Origin: Candidatus Gastranaerophilales bacterium | GTDB taxonomy: Bacteria > Cyanobacteriota > Vampirovibrionia > Gastranaerophilales > Gastranaerophilaceae | Direction: 5' to 3' | DNA: 64,000 nucleotides | Assembly: GCA_905235155.1 (NCBI GenBank) | Contig: CAJOKJ010000011.1 | Span: 62,001 to 126,000, forward strand | In this document: positions 1-9,552 of the stretch, in pieces | Layout of the letters: each line of letters begins with the position of its first letter | Position numbering within the stretch: position 1 is the first letter of the stretch | The notes under the pieces: generated by a model | What the model was told of the DNA's origin: nothing | Database searches by the model: none | What the model saw: the letters and a program-made list of their open reading frames with translations, nothing else | Made by a program: the position numbers and the translations under genes

Positions 1-897
1 GTAACCTTTCATCAATTGTTCATCAACAGCTTTCGCAATCATAGGATTTGCCCAGTTTTCCGCAGGAACATCCGAGAAGATACATTTTGGTTCAAGTGAA
101 CAATTATCCATGTTGAAGCCTTTTACAAGCATTGTTGCAAATTCTGCACGGCTTACATTTCTGTTTGGCTTGAATTGTCTGTCAGGATAGCCGACTACAA
201 CGTCATTCATAGCTAATTTGTCAATATCGCAAGATGCCCAGTGCTGTTCAGGAACATCAGGGAAGTAGTTTAGTAAATTAGCGGCTGCTCCCGTCATACC
301 TTTAAGATTAGATTGTAAATCAAAAGGTTCGTAACTTCTTTTTAGTGCATCAATAGAGTTTTCTGTGTGAATGTCAATAGGGCATCCTCCATCAATGTAT
401 TTTTCTTCTCCACTTACTGAAACACCGTTGATTGTGTTCATATCAGAATTTAAATATGGCAGTTGGCTTGCTGCACCTGTCATTGAACCTTCAGATGTGA
501 TTGTTGCACCTGCAAGGCTTGGATTTAGGTAATTTTCACTTGAGGTGATTGAATTTGCATTTTCGCCAACATAGTTGTTTGTTCCGTAAATTGCATTAGG
601 ATATCCGTAAATTTGACGCATATCTTTTCTATCTGTTGTTTGTGCAGAAGCACAGCTTGCACAAGTTGGTTGTGCTTTTTTTGCACAACGTTCATTAATT
701 TCTTCTGATTTTTGGCATTTACATTTTGGTTTTGCTTTATGGCACTTGTTACATTTTTTAGATACTTTTTCACAAGGTGCATTTACCTTAGGTTGTTCGC
801 TTTTACAAGGGCATGCTGCATTTGCTGCATTACCGATTGTGGTTGCACTTATACCTAAAGCGATTAAAGCGGCTACTGTTAATTTTTTAAATTTCAT
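1..897 (-). CDS. SLH-domain (S-layer homology) envelope protein with signal peptide and Cys-rich N-terminal segment; 3' end runs off the left edge
   Basis: Read manually on the minus strand (not in ORF track): MKFKKLTVAALIALGISATTIGNAANAACPCKSEQPK...; C-terminal part ...FPDVPEQHWASCDIDKLAMNDVVVGYPDRQFKPNRNVSRAEFATMLVKGF... is typical SLH; AGGAGG upstream of start. Confidence 0.85.
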   Translation of the reverse strand, partial: MKFKKLTVAALIALGISATTIGNAANAACPCKSEQPKVNAPCEKVSKKCNKCHKAKPKCKCQKSEEINERCAKKAQPTCASCASAQTTDRKDMRQIYGYPNAIYGTNNYVGENANSITSSENYLNPSLAGATITSEGSMTGAASQLPYLNSDMNTINGVSVSGEEKYIDGGCPIDIHTENSIDALKRSYEPFDLQSNLKGMTGAAANLLNYFPDVPEQHWASCDIDKLAMNDVVVGYPDRQFKPNRNVSRAEFATMLVKGFNMDNCSLEPKCIFSDVPAENWANPMIAKAVDEQLMKGY

Positions 898-1044
898 TTT
901 TTCTAACCTCCTTATTGGTCTGTTATTTTTTATGTTTTTTTTTGTCGACTTTCTTTAAGATTATGTCTTTTAAATTTTTTTATAACATTGTCGAAAGAGG
1001 TTATATGATTAGGCTATTTGAAAATATCGTTTTGGGTAGGGTAT

Positions 1045-1082
1045 AAAAATGCGATTTGTATTATACAAATCGCATTTTTATT
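1045..1082 (-). terminator. Intrinsic bidirectional terminator downstream of purA
   Basis: 16-bp perfect stem AAAAATGCGATTTGTA / TACAAATCGCATTTTT with short loop and flanking A/T tracts. Confidence 0.85.
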
Positions 1083-1102
1083 TATTAATTTATTAAATTT
1101 TT

Positions 1103-2377
1103 TTAAACGAAAATAGTTTGTTCTCTGTCCGGCCCGACACTTATTATTGATATTTTAGTTTCTGTTAATTCTTCAATTCGTTTTAAATATTTTTTGCAAT
1201 TTTCCGGTAAATCTTCATAGGTTCTTATATTTGATAATTTTGTTTTCCAACCGGCATGAGTTTCATAAATCGGTTCTAAATATTTGTGCATAAATACATT
1301 TGTCGGATAATTTTCGTATATTTTACCGTTTCTTTTATCTTTGTATGCGGTACATATTTTAATTTCATCAAAATCATCAAACACATCAATTTTTGTAAGA
1401 GCAATAGATGTTAAACCGCTAACAAGTCCTGCATAGCGTCCAATTACGGCATCAAACCAACCGCATCTTCTTGGACGTCCTGTTGTTGTTCCGTATTCGT
1501 GTCCTATTTCTCTTATTTTATCTCCTGTTTTGTCTTTTAATTCCGTAACAAAAGGACCTTCTCCAACTCTTGTTATGTAGGCTTTTGAAACACCTATAAC
1601 CTCTTTTATTATAGTTGGACCATAGCCACTTCCGGTTCCGGCTCCGCCTGCTATTGCGTTTGAACTTGTTACAAAAGGATACGTGCCATAGTCTACATCA
1701 AGCATTACTCCTTGTGCACCTTCAAATAAAATAGTTTTATTTTTGTTTTCTTTCAGTAGTTCTTGCCAATTTTCACAAATATATGGTTCAAATATTTTTT
1801 TGTATTTTTTTAATAATTCAAGTAATTCTTCTTTTGAATATTCTTTTAAACCATAAACTTCTTTAAGTATTTTATTTTTTAACGGTAAAATAATATCTAT
1901 TTTTTCAGAAAGTGTTTCGTCATCATATAAATCGCCAATTTTTAATGCACATCTTGCCATTTTATCAGTATAAGTTTGTCCGATACCTTTTCTTGTTGAG
2001 CCTATTTTACCTTTTTTTACAGTATCTTCTGTCCAACCGTCAATTTCTGTGTGATAGGGCATTGTTATTGTTGCAAGAGGGCTTAATTTTAAATTTGATA
2101 AATCAACACCTCTTTCTTCTAATTCTTTTGTTTCTTGTTCAAAATTTTCAGGAAGAATTACTGTTCCTGCTCCAATAAAACAAATTTTATTTTCATATAA
2201 AATTCCTGATGGTACAAGATGAAGTTTATATGTTTCTCCATTATAAACTACGGTATGTCCTGCATTGCAGCCACCTTGATATCTGATAACAACATCTGCT
2301 TTTTGGGCAAGTAAATCGGTAATTTTGGCTTTACCTTCATCTCCCCATTGAGCACCGACAACAACTGTATTTTTCAT
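1103..2377 (-). CDS. purA: Adenylosuccinate synthetase
   Basis: MKNTVVVGAQWGDEGKAKITD and GRPRRCGWFDAV motifs, full length. Confidence 0.97.
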   Translation of the reverse strand: MKNTVVVGAQWGDEGKAKITDLLAQKADVVIRYQGGCNAGHTVVYNGETYKLHLVPSGILYENKICFIGAGTVILPENFEQETKELEERGVDLSNLKLSPLATITMPYHTEIDGWTEDTVKKGKIGSTRKGIGQTYTDKMARCALKIGDLYDDETLSEKIDIILPLKNKILKEVYGLKEYSKEELLELLKKYKKIFEPYICENWQELLKENKNKTILFEGAQGVMLDVDYGTYPFVTSSNAIAGGAGTGSGYGPTIIKEVIGVSKAYITRVGEGPFVTELKDKTGDKIREIGHEYGTTTGRPRRCGWFDAVIGRYAGLVSGLTSIALTKIDVFDDFDEIKICTAYKDKRNGKIYENYPTNVFMHKYLEPIYETHAGWKTKLSNIRTYEDLPENCKKYLKRIEELTETKISIISVGPDREQTIFV

Positions 2378-2382
2378 TATGA

Positions 2383-3375
2383 CTATCCTTTTAATTTGTT
2401 TATTAATCCAGGTAATATTTCAAAAACGTCACCAACTATACCAACATCTGCAACTTTGAAAATGGGTGCATTTTTGTCTTTGTTTATTGCTATTATTTTA
2501 TCTGAACCGCTCATTCCTACCGTATGTTGAATAGCACCTGAAATTCCGCATGCTATATATATTTTGGGAACGACGGTTTTTCCTGTTTGACCTATCTGAA
2601 TAGAACTGTCAGCGAGTTTCATATCAACAGCCCCTCTTGATGCACCAACAGAGCCTCCTAATAATTTTGCAAGTTCTTCAAGTAATTCAAAACCTTCTTT
2701 GTTTTTCATACCTTTTCCGCCTGCAACAATTATTTCTGCTTCGTCAATGCGAACATCTAAAATTTGTTTATTCGGTATAAATTCAATAAATTCAATTTTA
2801 CTGTCTATTGAAGATACATCAAAAGAAATTTGCTCAAATTGAGTATTTTTGATAATTTCCGTTTCTGATTTTTTTAAAACTTTAGGTCTTACTGTTGCCA
2901 TTTGCGGATAATTTTTGCATAAGATTGTTGCCATTAAATTTCCGCCAAATGTCGGACGAGTTGAGGCAAGTTGACCTTTTTCATTTATATCTAATTTTGT
3001 GCAGTCCGCAGTCAGACCTGTATTTAAGGTGGTTGCAACAACAGGTGCAAGTTCTCTGCCTTGTGTTGTTGCTCCTATTAAAAATATTTCAGGGTTGATA
3101 TTTTTTATTAAATCAACTGTAATTTTTGAATAATATTCTGTTGAATATTGTCTTAATTCCGGTGAATTTGCAATATAAACCTTATTAAATCCGTTTTTGC
3201 TTAAAATATTTTTGTTTTCTTCTAAATTTGTTCCGTCAGTAAATAAAATAGCGTTAATTTCACAGTTATCAAGCTTTTGAGATAAATCTTGGGCAGTTTT
3301 TGCAAGTTCAAGAACGACATTTTGTAAAATACCGTTTCTGTCAGTTTGAGCATAAATTAAAATTCCTTTAGCCAT
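2383..3375 (-). CDS. etfA: Electron transfer flavoprotein alpha subunit
   Basis: C-terminal FAD-binding motifs GASRGAVD...QIGQTGKTVVPKIYIACGISGAIQH. Confidence 0.95.
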   Translation of the reverse strand: MAKGILIYAQTDRNGILQNVVLELAKTAQDLSQKLDNCEINAILFTDGTNLEENKNILSKNGFNKVYIANSPELRQYSTEYYSKITVDLIKNINPEIFLIGATTQGRELAPVVATTLNTGLTADCTKLDINEKGQLASTRPTFGGNLMATILCKNYPQMATVRPKVLKKSETEIIKNTQFEQISFDVSSIDSKIEFIEFIPNKQILDVRIDEAEIIVAGGKGMKNKEGFELLEELAKLLGGSVGASRGAVDMKLADSSIQIGQTGKTVVPKIYIACGISGAIQHTVGMSGSDKIIAINKDKNAPIFKVADVGIVGDVFEILPGLINKLKG

Positions 3376-4147
3376 TTAGTGCCTCCAAAAATTTATTTAC
3401 TGCGTCATAAGTATTATCCGGCACGAAAATTTCTCCGCCTTGTTTTTGTTCGGGTCTGAATGCTTTACTTACGTAGGTCGGAGAACCTTTTATTCCAACC
3501 TGCTCTGCTTCAAGACCGATATCATTTAATCCGTAGAATTTAATTTCTGCTTTTTGTGCATTTTTAAAACCTTTAATAAGCGGTCTTCTTGGTTCATAAT
3601 CGCATTTAAGCATGCATAGAACGGCAGGAAGTTTTACTTTTAATATTTCCGTGCCATCTTCAACTTCTTTTTTTACGGTTGCAATATTATTTTCTACCGA
3701 TAAAATTTCTTTTACATAAGTTATAACAGGGCAATTTAAATTTACTGAAATTGCAGGGCCTGTTTGAGCGGTATCACCGTCTGTTGCAAATTGTCCGCAT
3801 AAAATTAAATCAACTTCTTTAATTTTTTCTTTTATTGCGGCGGCAAGAGTTCTACCTGTGGCTGCGGTGTCTGCACCTGCAAATTTTTTATCCGACACAA
3901 CAAAACCATCATCAATGCCCAAAGAAATTGCCTTCCTGATAATTTCTTCTGCTTGCGGAGGTCCCATTGTAAGTGTTGTAATATTTACGTTTTGCTCTCT
4001 ATCTTTTAATTTTAATGCCGTTTCCAGTGCATACATATCAAAAGGATTGATAATACTTTCCAAACCTTCACGCTGAATGGTATTATTTTCAGTCCACTTA
4101 ATATCCGCAGTATCAGGGACTTGTTTAACACATACGGCTATTTTCAT
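3368..4147 (-). CDS. etfB: Electron transfer flavoprotein beta subunit
   Basis: MKIAVCVKQVPDT...NPFDMYALE...CGQFATDGDTAQTGP. Confidence 0.95.
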   Translation of the reverse strand: MKIAVCVKQVPDTADIKWTENNTIQREGLESIINPFDMYALETALKLKDREQNVNITTLTMGPPQAEEIIRKAISLGIDDGFVVSDKKFAGADTAATGRTLAAAIKEKIKEVDLILCGQFATDGDTAQTGPAISVNLNCPVITYVKEILSVENNIATVKKEVEDGTEILKVKLPAVLCMLKCDYEPRRPLIKGFKNAQKAEIKFYGLNDIGLEAEQVGIKGSPTYVSKAFRPEQKQGGEIFVPDNTYDAVNKFLEALNG

Positions 4148-4149
4148 CG

Positions 4150-4332
4150 TTATTGTTTCTTAGTTTGTTTGATTTGAACATCTAATGCTGCGTTGTGTGC
4201 CAGCATATAAATTGAACAAATTTTGTAACTTTTTAAATACCATGCACAAGCATCTTGTGTACATACTTTCTCAAACTGTGCACCTGCTGACATTAGCGGG
4301 CAAAATGGTATATTTTTGTCATTTCCTGCCAT
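4150..4332 (-). CDS. Small Cys-containing conserved-type protein in the etf operon
   Basis: 60 aa, CPLMSAG...VCTQDACAWYLKSYKICSIY; tightly spaced between NfnA-like gene and etfB. Confidence 0.7.
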   Translation of the reverse strand: MAGNDKNIPFCPLMSAGAQFEKVCTQDACAWYLKSYKICSIYMLAHNAALDVQIKQTKKQ

Positions 4333-4340
4333 TTATTTGA

Positions 4341-5174
4341 TTATCCTTTCTTTAATAGGTTGCAGTTTTCATCTCTTTTACGTTCTTGATCTTTGTAAAT
4401 ACGTGTTCTGTTTATAACTTCGTCAAAATCAATTTCGTGTGCGTTAAAATCAGGACCGTCAACACAAGCAAATTTAACTTCTCCGCCAACGGTTATACGA
4501 CATGCTCCACACATACCTGTTCCGTCAACCATAATCGGATTCATACTCGCTTCTGTATAAATACCTTTATCTCTTGTTAAATTTGCAACTGCTCTCATCA
4601 TAGGCATTGGACCTACTGCAATTGCATAGTCAACTTTTTCTTGATTCATTATTCTGTCTAATACTTGTGTTACAAATCCTTTTTCACCCAATGTTCCGTC
4701 ATCGGTTGTGATAAATAGTTCCGTACAAGCGTCTTTCATTTTATCTTCCCAGAAGATTAAATCTTTGTTTCTTGCACCCATAATCATATAAACTTTGTTA
4801 CCTGCTTCTTTAAATGCTTTTGCAATCAAATAGCAAGGTGCAGCACCATATCCGCCTGCAAGACATACAACTGTTCCGTATTCTTTTATGTGAGTAGGCT
4901 GTCCTAAAGGCCCTACAAGGTCTGCCAGTTCATCACCTTCATTTAATGCTGCAAGTTGTTTTGTTGAATAGCCGACAGCCATAAATACCAATGTTAAAAT
5001 ACCTTTTTCTTTATCTACATCAGCAATAGTTAGCGGTACTCTTTCACCGTCTTTTGTTGCTCTGAAAATAATAAACTGTCCTGCTTTTGCGTTTCTTACA
5101 ACAAATGGTGCTTCAATAGTTATTTCATATTGATTAGGACAAATTTCCTTTTTTGTTAAAATTTTATATGGCAT
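4341..5174 (-). CDS. Sulfide/dihydroorotate dehydrogenase-like FAD/NAD(P)-binding protein (NfnA / ferredoxin-NADP reductase alpha-like)
   Basis: FAD/NAD binding fold plus C-terminal DGTGMCGACRITVGGEVKFACVDGPDFNAHEIDFDE [2Fe-2S] motif. Confidence 0.9.
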   Translation of the reverse strand: MPYKILTKKEICPNQYEITIEAPFVVRNAKAGQFIIFRATKDGERVPLTIADVDKEKGILTLVFMAVGYSTKQLAALNEGDELADLVGPLGQPTHIKEYGTVVCLAGGYGAAPCYLIAKAFKEAGNKVYMIMGARNKDLIFWEDKMKDACTELFITTDDGTLGEKGFVTQVLDRIMNQEKVDYAIAVGPMPMMRAVANLTRDKGIYTEASMNPIMVDGTGMCGACRITVGGEVKFACVDGPDFNAHEIDFDEVINRTRIYKDQERKRDENCNLLKKG

Positions 5175-5262
5175 GTTATACTATCCTATTTAGCCCTTGA
5201 ATTATATCATATTATTATAAGTTTATTATATAATTAAAAATAAAAAATACAACAGGTGGAGT

Positions 5263-5943
5263 ATGCGAAACATTGCAATAATTTTAGCGTCAGGAAGCGG
5301 AGAACGCTTTGGTGAGAATATTCCAAAGCAATTCTTTATATTTAAGGGCAAAACTCTATTAGAACATTCACTGGACGCTTTTGAAAAAAATGAAAATATT
5401 GACGAAATATTTTTAGTAACAAATCCTAAATTTAGAGATTTAGCAGAGGAAATTTTGTCTAAAAACAATTATAAGAAAATCTCAAACGTTTTAAACGGCG
5501 GAAAAACAAGAGTTGAAAGTTCTTATATAGGTACAAAAAACGCACCTGATAATTCTAATGTTTTAATACATGACGCAGTTAGGGCTTTTGTTACACAAGA
5601 TATTATTAATCGTAATATTGAGGCTTTAAATAAGTATCAGGCAGTCGGAACTGCCATTGAATCGGTTGATACGATTATTCAGGTTGATGAAAATAATTGT
5701 ATAACCAATATCCCTGCAAGAAGCAGTTTAAAAAGGGTGCAAACACCTCAATCTTTTAGAGCCGAATTAATTAAAAAAGCACATAAAATGGCATTAGAAG
5801 AAAACAAACAAAATTTTACGGATGATTGCGGGTTGATTTTGCAGTATAAATTAGCACCGATACACATTGTTGAAGGTGATGAAATTAATTTAAAAATTAC
5901 TCAAAAAAGCGATTTGGAGATTATTGAAAAACTATGGAAATAA
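5263..5943 (+). CDS. IspD/TarI-family cytidylyltransferase
   Basis: IILASGSGERFGENIPKQFFIFKGKTLLEH; IHDAVRAFV; KRVQTPQSFR. IspD versus TarI not resolvable by eye. Confidence 0.85.
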   Translation: MRNIAIILASGSGERFGENIPKQFFIFKGKTLLEHSLDAFEKNENIDEIFLVTNPKFRDLAEEILSKNNYKKISNVLNGGKTRVESSYIGTKNAPDNSNVLIHDAVRAFVTQDIINRNIEALNKYQAVGTAIESVDTIIQVDENNCITNIPARSSLKRVQTPQSFRAELIKKAHKMALEENKQNFTDDCGLILQYKLAPIHIVEGDEINLKITQKSDLEIIEKLWK

Positions 5944-6899
5944 AAGTTTCTGTCGTAATTCCCATTTATAATGCCGAAAAATATTTAAAACAATGTCTTG
6001 ATAGTATAAAAAATCAAACTTTAAAAGATATTCAGGTTATTTGTGTAAATGACGGTTCAACGGATAAAAGTCTGGATATAATAAACGAATATGCTCAAAA
6101 TGATGAAAGATTTATTGTAATCAATCAAAAAAACAGCGGTTGCGGAATGGCTTATAATGCAGGCATGTCAAAGGCGGAAGGTGAATTTATCGGCTTTGTG
6201 GAACCTGATGATTATATTTCTGAAGATATGTATGAAACACTTTATAATGTGGCAAAATTAAATGATGTGGATTTTGTTAAGTCTGATTTTGTAGAATTTA
6301 ACTCTCAGGGTGCAACAAATTACAGAGCATTAACTTATTCAAAAGAATATTACAACAGGGTTATAGATCCCAAAGATGATTTAAATATATTTAATTTTGC
6401 GATGAATACTTGGACAGGGCTTTATAAAAGGGCGTTTCTTGAAAAAAACGATATAAACTACCATGAAACAGCAGGTGCAAGTTTTCAGGATAACGGATTT
6501 TGGTTTAAGACTTTTTGTTTTGCAGATAAAGTTTATTTTTTGGATAAGGCTTTTTACAATTACAGAATTGATAATCCTAATTCATCAGTAAATGACCCGA
6601 ATAAAGTTTTTTGTATGAAAATTGAATATGATTTGATATATTCATTTTTAAACAAAAATAGAAAATTAAAAGAAAAATTTAAGTACATATATCAATTACG
6701 CAAATTTAAAAATTACAAATTTTCGTATAAAAGAATTGCTCCAAAATATAAAAGGTCATTTTTAAAGGTTTTTGCAAATGACTTGAAAGAAGCGGAAAGA
6801 CGACAAGAAATTGATAAAAGCTTATTCAGAAAAGACGAATTAAGAGAAATGTTTTTAATAAAACATTTTCCGCTTTTGTATTTCATTTTTTTCAAGTGA
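5934..6899 (+). CDS. Family 2 glycosyltransferase
   Basis: VSVVIPIYNAEKYLKQCLDSIKNQTLKDIQVICVNDGSTDKS. Confidence 0.93.
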   Translation: MEIKVSVVIPIYNAEKYLKQCLDSIKNQTLKDIQVICVNDGSTDKSLDIINEYAQNDERFIVINQKNSGCGMAYNAGMSKAEGEFIGFVEPDDYISEDMYETLYNVAKLNDVDFVKSDFVEFNSQGATNYRALTYSKEYYNRVIDPKDDLNIFNFAMNTWTGLYKRAFLEKNDINYHETAGASFQDNGFWFKTFCFADKVYFLDKAFYNYRIDNPNSSVNDPNKVFCMKIEYDLIYSFLNKNRKLKEKFKYIYQLRKFKNYKFSYKRIAPKYKRSFLKVFANDLKEAERRQEIDKSLFRKDELREMFLIKHFPLLYFIFFK

Positions 6900-6965
6900 T
6901 TTAATATATTTGACTAATCGGTTGATTTGTATGACAATAAACGTAGGGAAAGTTAAGGAGATATT

Positions 6966-7796
6966 ATGTTAAGCAAATATTTTGAAATAAAGACAAAATC
7001 CAAAAAATTTGATGATGACTTATTATGGTCAATGGGCGAAATAAAAGGTAAAAAAGTTCTTTTGTACGGTGCAGGAGAAGCATTTGTTGAATTAAACAAA
7101 AGATATAATTTCAAAGAAGTTTTGAATATTGTTGCTATTGCTGATAAAAAATTCGAGGTTGAAGAATGTGAATGCGGATGTTGCTGTTGTGGACACGAAC
7201 ATAAACACGAACATAAAGAAAAAAAAGAACAATATTTTGAAGGTATTAGAGCAATAGCACCCGAAGAAATTTTAAATGAAGATTACGAAGTGCTTTTAAT
7301 TACAAATGAAAATCCAAATCCGATTTTACGTTATGTATTTAAAGATTTAAACATAAAAGATAAAGATGTAAGAACCGTATTTAATCAAGAAATACCTGAT
7401 GAACAACCGAGTTTATTGTATTTGTATGAAAATAAATTTGAAAAAACTTTACCAAAACTGTTAAAAAAATTAGAAGGTAAGTCTGTTGTTATATATGGTG
7501 CAGGAGTATTTTTTGAAGCAATTAAAAAATATTTTGACCTGTCAGGTTTAAATATAATTGGTATTTCTGACAGAAAATTTGAAGACCACGAAGAAAATGA
7601 AGAATTTTTGGGATATAAAGTTTATGCTCCCGGTGAAATAAAATATTTAAATCCTGATTATGTGCTTGTTGCAACGAAATATTATATCAATATAATTGAA
7701 GATTTGTACTATAACACTTTACACGGAACAAAAATTAAAATAAAACCGTTGATGAAAAAATCTTTCTGGACTTTGTTCAAGGAAATATGGGGCTAA
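6966..7796 (+). CDS. Tandem Rossmann-like (nucleotide-binding) protein with Cys/His-rich insert
   Basis: Two internal copies: KGKKVLLYGAGEAFVELNKRYNF...IADKKFE and EGKSVVIYGAGVFFEAIKKYFD...ISDRKFED; insert ECECGCCCCGHEHKHEHKE in copy 1. Confidence 0.7.
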   Translation: MLSKYFEIKTKSKKFDDDLLWSMGEIKGKKVLLYGAGEAFVELNKRYNFKEVLNIVAIADKKFEVEECECGCCCCGHEHKHEHKEKKEQYFEGIRAIAPEEILNEDYEVLLITNENPNPILRYVFKDLNIKDKDVRTVFNQEIPDEQPSLLYLYENKFEKTLPKLLKKLEGKSVVIYGAGVFFEAIKKYFDLSGLNIIGISDRKFEDHEENEEFLGYKVYAPGEIKYLNPDYVLVATKYYINIIEDLYYNTLHGTKIKIKPLMKKSFWTLFKEIWG

Positions 7797-7797
7797 G

Positions 7798-9552
7798 ATG
7801 AATGAGAAAATAAATATATTCTTTGCCGTAAATGACTTGTATGTAAAGTATCTGTCAGTGACAATGGCTTCTATTTTAATGAATACAAAAAGTGAGGTTT
7901 CGTTTTTTGTTATAAGCCATGATATTACAGATAAAAGTAAAAAAAAATTAGCACAATTAAAAAATATAAAAAATTTTGATATTGAATACATTGATATAGA
8001 TAGTAAGAAATTAGATGTAATTCCTGAAAGTTCAAGAAGTGATATATCTGTTGAAACAAATTACAGATTTTTAGTTTCTACTCTTAAACCAAATATGCAA
8101 AAATGTATTTTTCTTGATGTAGATTTAGTGGTTGACAAGGATATATTTGAGTTATGGAATACAAATATTGAAGATTATTATATGGCTGCTGTTACAGACA
8201 GAATAAACTTCTCTCAAAATAAAAGTTGGATTTGTCAATTACCATTACCTAAAGGTAGTATGTATGTAAATACGGGTGTAACATTAATTAATTTGGATTT
8301 ATGGCGAAAAAATAATATTGAACAAAAAATCTTCGAATGCAGTCAAAAATATCGAGATTTATTGAGATTTCCGGATCAAGATATTTTAAATATTGTTCTT
8401 ACAAATAAAATTAAAATTCTTGAAAACAGATACAATGCTGACTGTAATCACAATTATTTTATTGAAGAAGAACGAGTAAAAGCATTTTCTAATCCAATCA
8501 TCCTTCATTGGGTAGGTAAAAATAAACCTTGGAAATATTTTTTTGTAAAATCTGCAGAAATATATTATAAATATGCAAAATTATCGCCATACTATGAAGA
8601 AATTATGAATAAGGTAGAAACTGTTATTCCGATTATTTTTGCATCAGATAATAAATATATGAAATATTTTCTTGTTGCATTGAAATCATTGATTTGTAAT
8701 ATATCAAAGAATTACAACTACGATATATACGTGCTTGATGAAGATATATCAGATAAATATAAACAAATGGCTTATTCAATGCAAACGGATAATGTCAAAA
8801 TTTCTTTTGTGGATATAAAACCAAGTCTTAAAAATATTGACAGAAATATATTTTTTACAGTAGGTCGTTTTGCACTTTCTACTTATTACAGGATGTTTAT
8901 TCCAAGACTTTTTAAAGATTTTCAAAGAGTATTGTTTATTGATTGCGATACTGTTATATTGGATGATGTTGCAAAGTTATACAAAACGGACCTTAAAGGT
9001 AAGGCTATAGGTGCAGCACTTGATTTAGGTGTTAAATATTACGTCTGTGCCAATGAACCTAAACGTATAAATTATTTTGACAATATTTTAAAGTTAAAAA
9101 ACAAAGATAATTATTTCCAAGCAGGTGTATTAATTTTAGATATTGAAAAATTACTAAATTTAAATGTAGAAGAAAATTTATTGAAAATTTTAGCGGAAGT
9201 GAAATCTCCAATGTATTTTGATCAGTGCATATTAAATAAATTTTTTGAAGGTAATGTTCAAATAATAAATCAAGAGTGGAATGTTTTATGGAGTATGTGT
9301 GACAAAATAAATTATGAAAACATTTTACCGAAAGATATATTGAACGAGTATAAAAGAGCATATAAACATCCGAAAATTATACATTTTTCAAGTGCAATAA
9401 AACCTTGGTTTAATATATTTCATAAAAAATCTATACAGTTTTGGAAATATGCTATTCAAAGTCCTTCATTAAAAGAACTTTTATTAGATTTAATATTTAA
9501 AGCAACAAGAAAAATCCGTTTGACAAAAATAATTTGTTTTAGTGAATTATGA
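7798..9552 (+). CDS. Tandem glycosyltransferase family 8 protein (two GT8 domains)
   Basis: Two copies of IFFAVNDLYVKYLSVTMASIL / IIFASDNKYMKYFLVALKSLI and of CIFLDVDLVV / VLFIDCDTVIL (DxD). Confidence 0.88.
   Translation: MNEKINIFFAVNDLYVKYLSVTMASILMNTKSEVSFFVISHDITDKSKKKLAQLKNIKNFDIEYIDIDSKKLDVIPESSRSDISVETNYRFLVSTLKPNMQKCIFLDVDLVVDKDIFELWNTNIEDYYMAAVTDRINFSQNKSWICQLPLPKGSMYVNTGVTLINLDLWRKNNIEQKIFECSQKYRDLLRFPDQDILNIVLTNKIKILENRYNADCNHNYFIEEERVKAFSNPIILHWVGKNKPWKYFFVKSAEIYYKYAKLSPYYEEIMNKVETVIPIIFASDNKYMKYFLVALKSLICNISKNYNYDIYVLDEDISDKYKQMAYSMQTDNVKISFVDIKPSLKNIDRNIFFTVGRFALSTYYRMFIPRLFKDFQRVLFIDCDTVILDDVAKLYKTDLKGKAIGAALDLGVKYYVCANEPKRINYFDNILKLKNKDNYFQAGVLILDIEKLLNLNVEENLLKILAEVKSPMYFDQCILNKFFEGNVQIINQEWNVLWSMCDKINYENILPKDILNEYKRAYKHPKIIHFSSAIKPWFNIFHKKSIQFWKYAIQSPSLKELLLDLIFKATRKIRLTKIICFSEL

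Noticed and set aside
525-782. 85-aa minus-strand ORF in track
   Set aside because: Out-of-frame shadow of the SLH-protein gene (1-897, minus), which has the signal peptide, SD and SLH homology
746-958. Hydrophobic plus-strand 70-aa ORF
   Set aside because: Antisense shadow of the SLH gene 5' end and its T-rich leader; no SD
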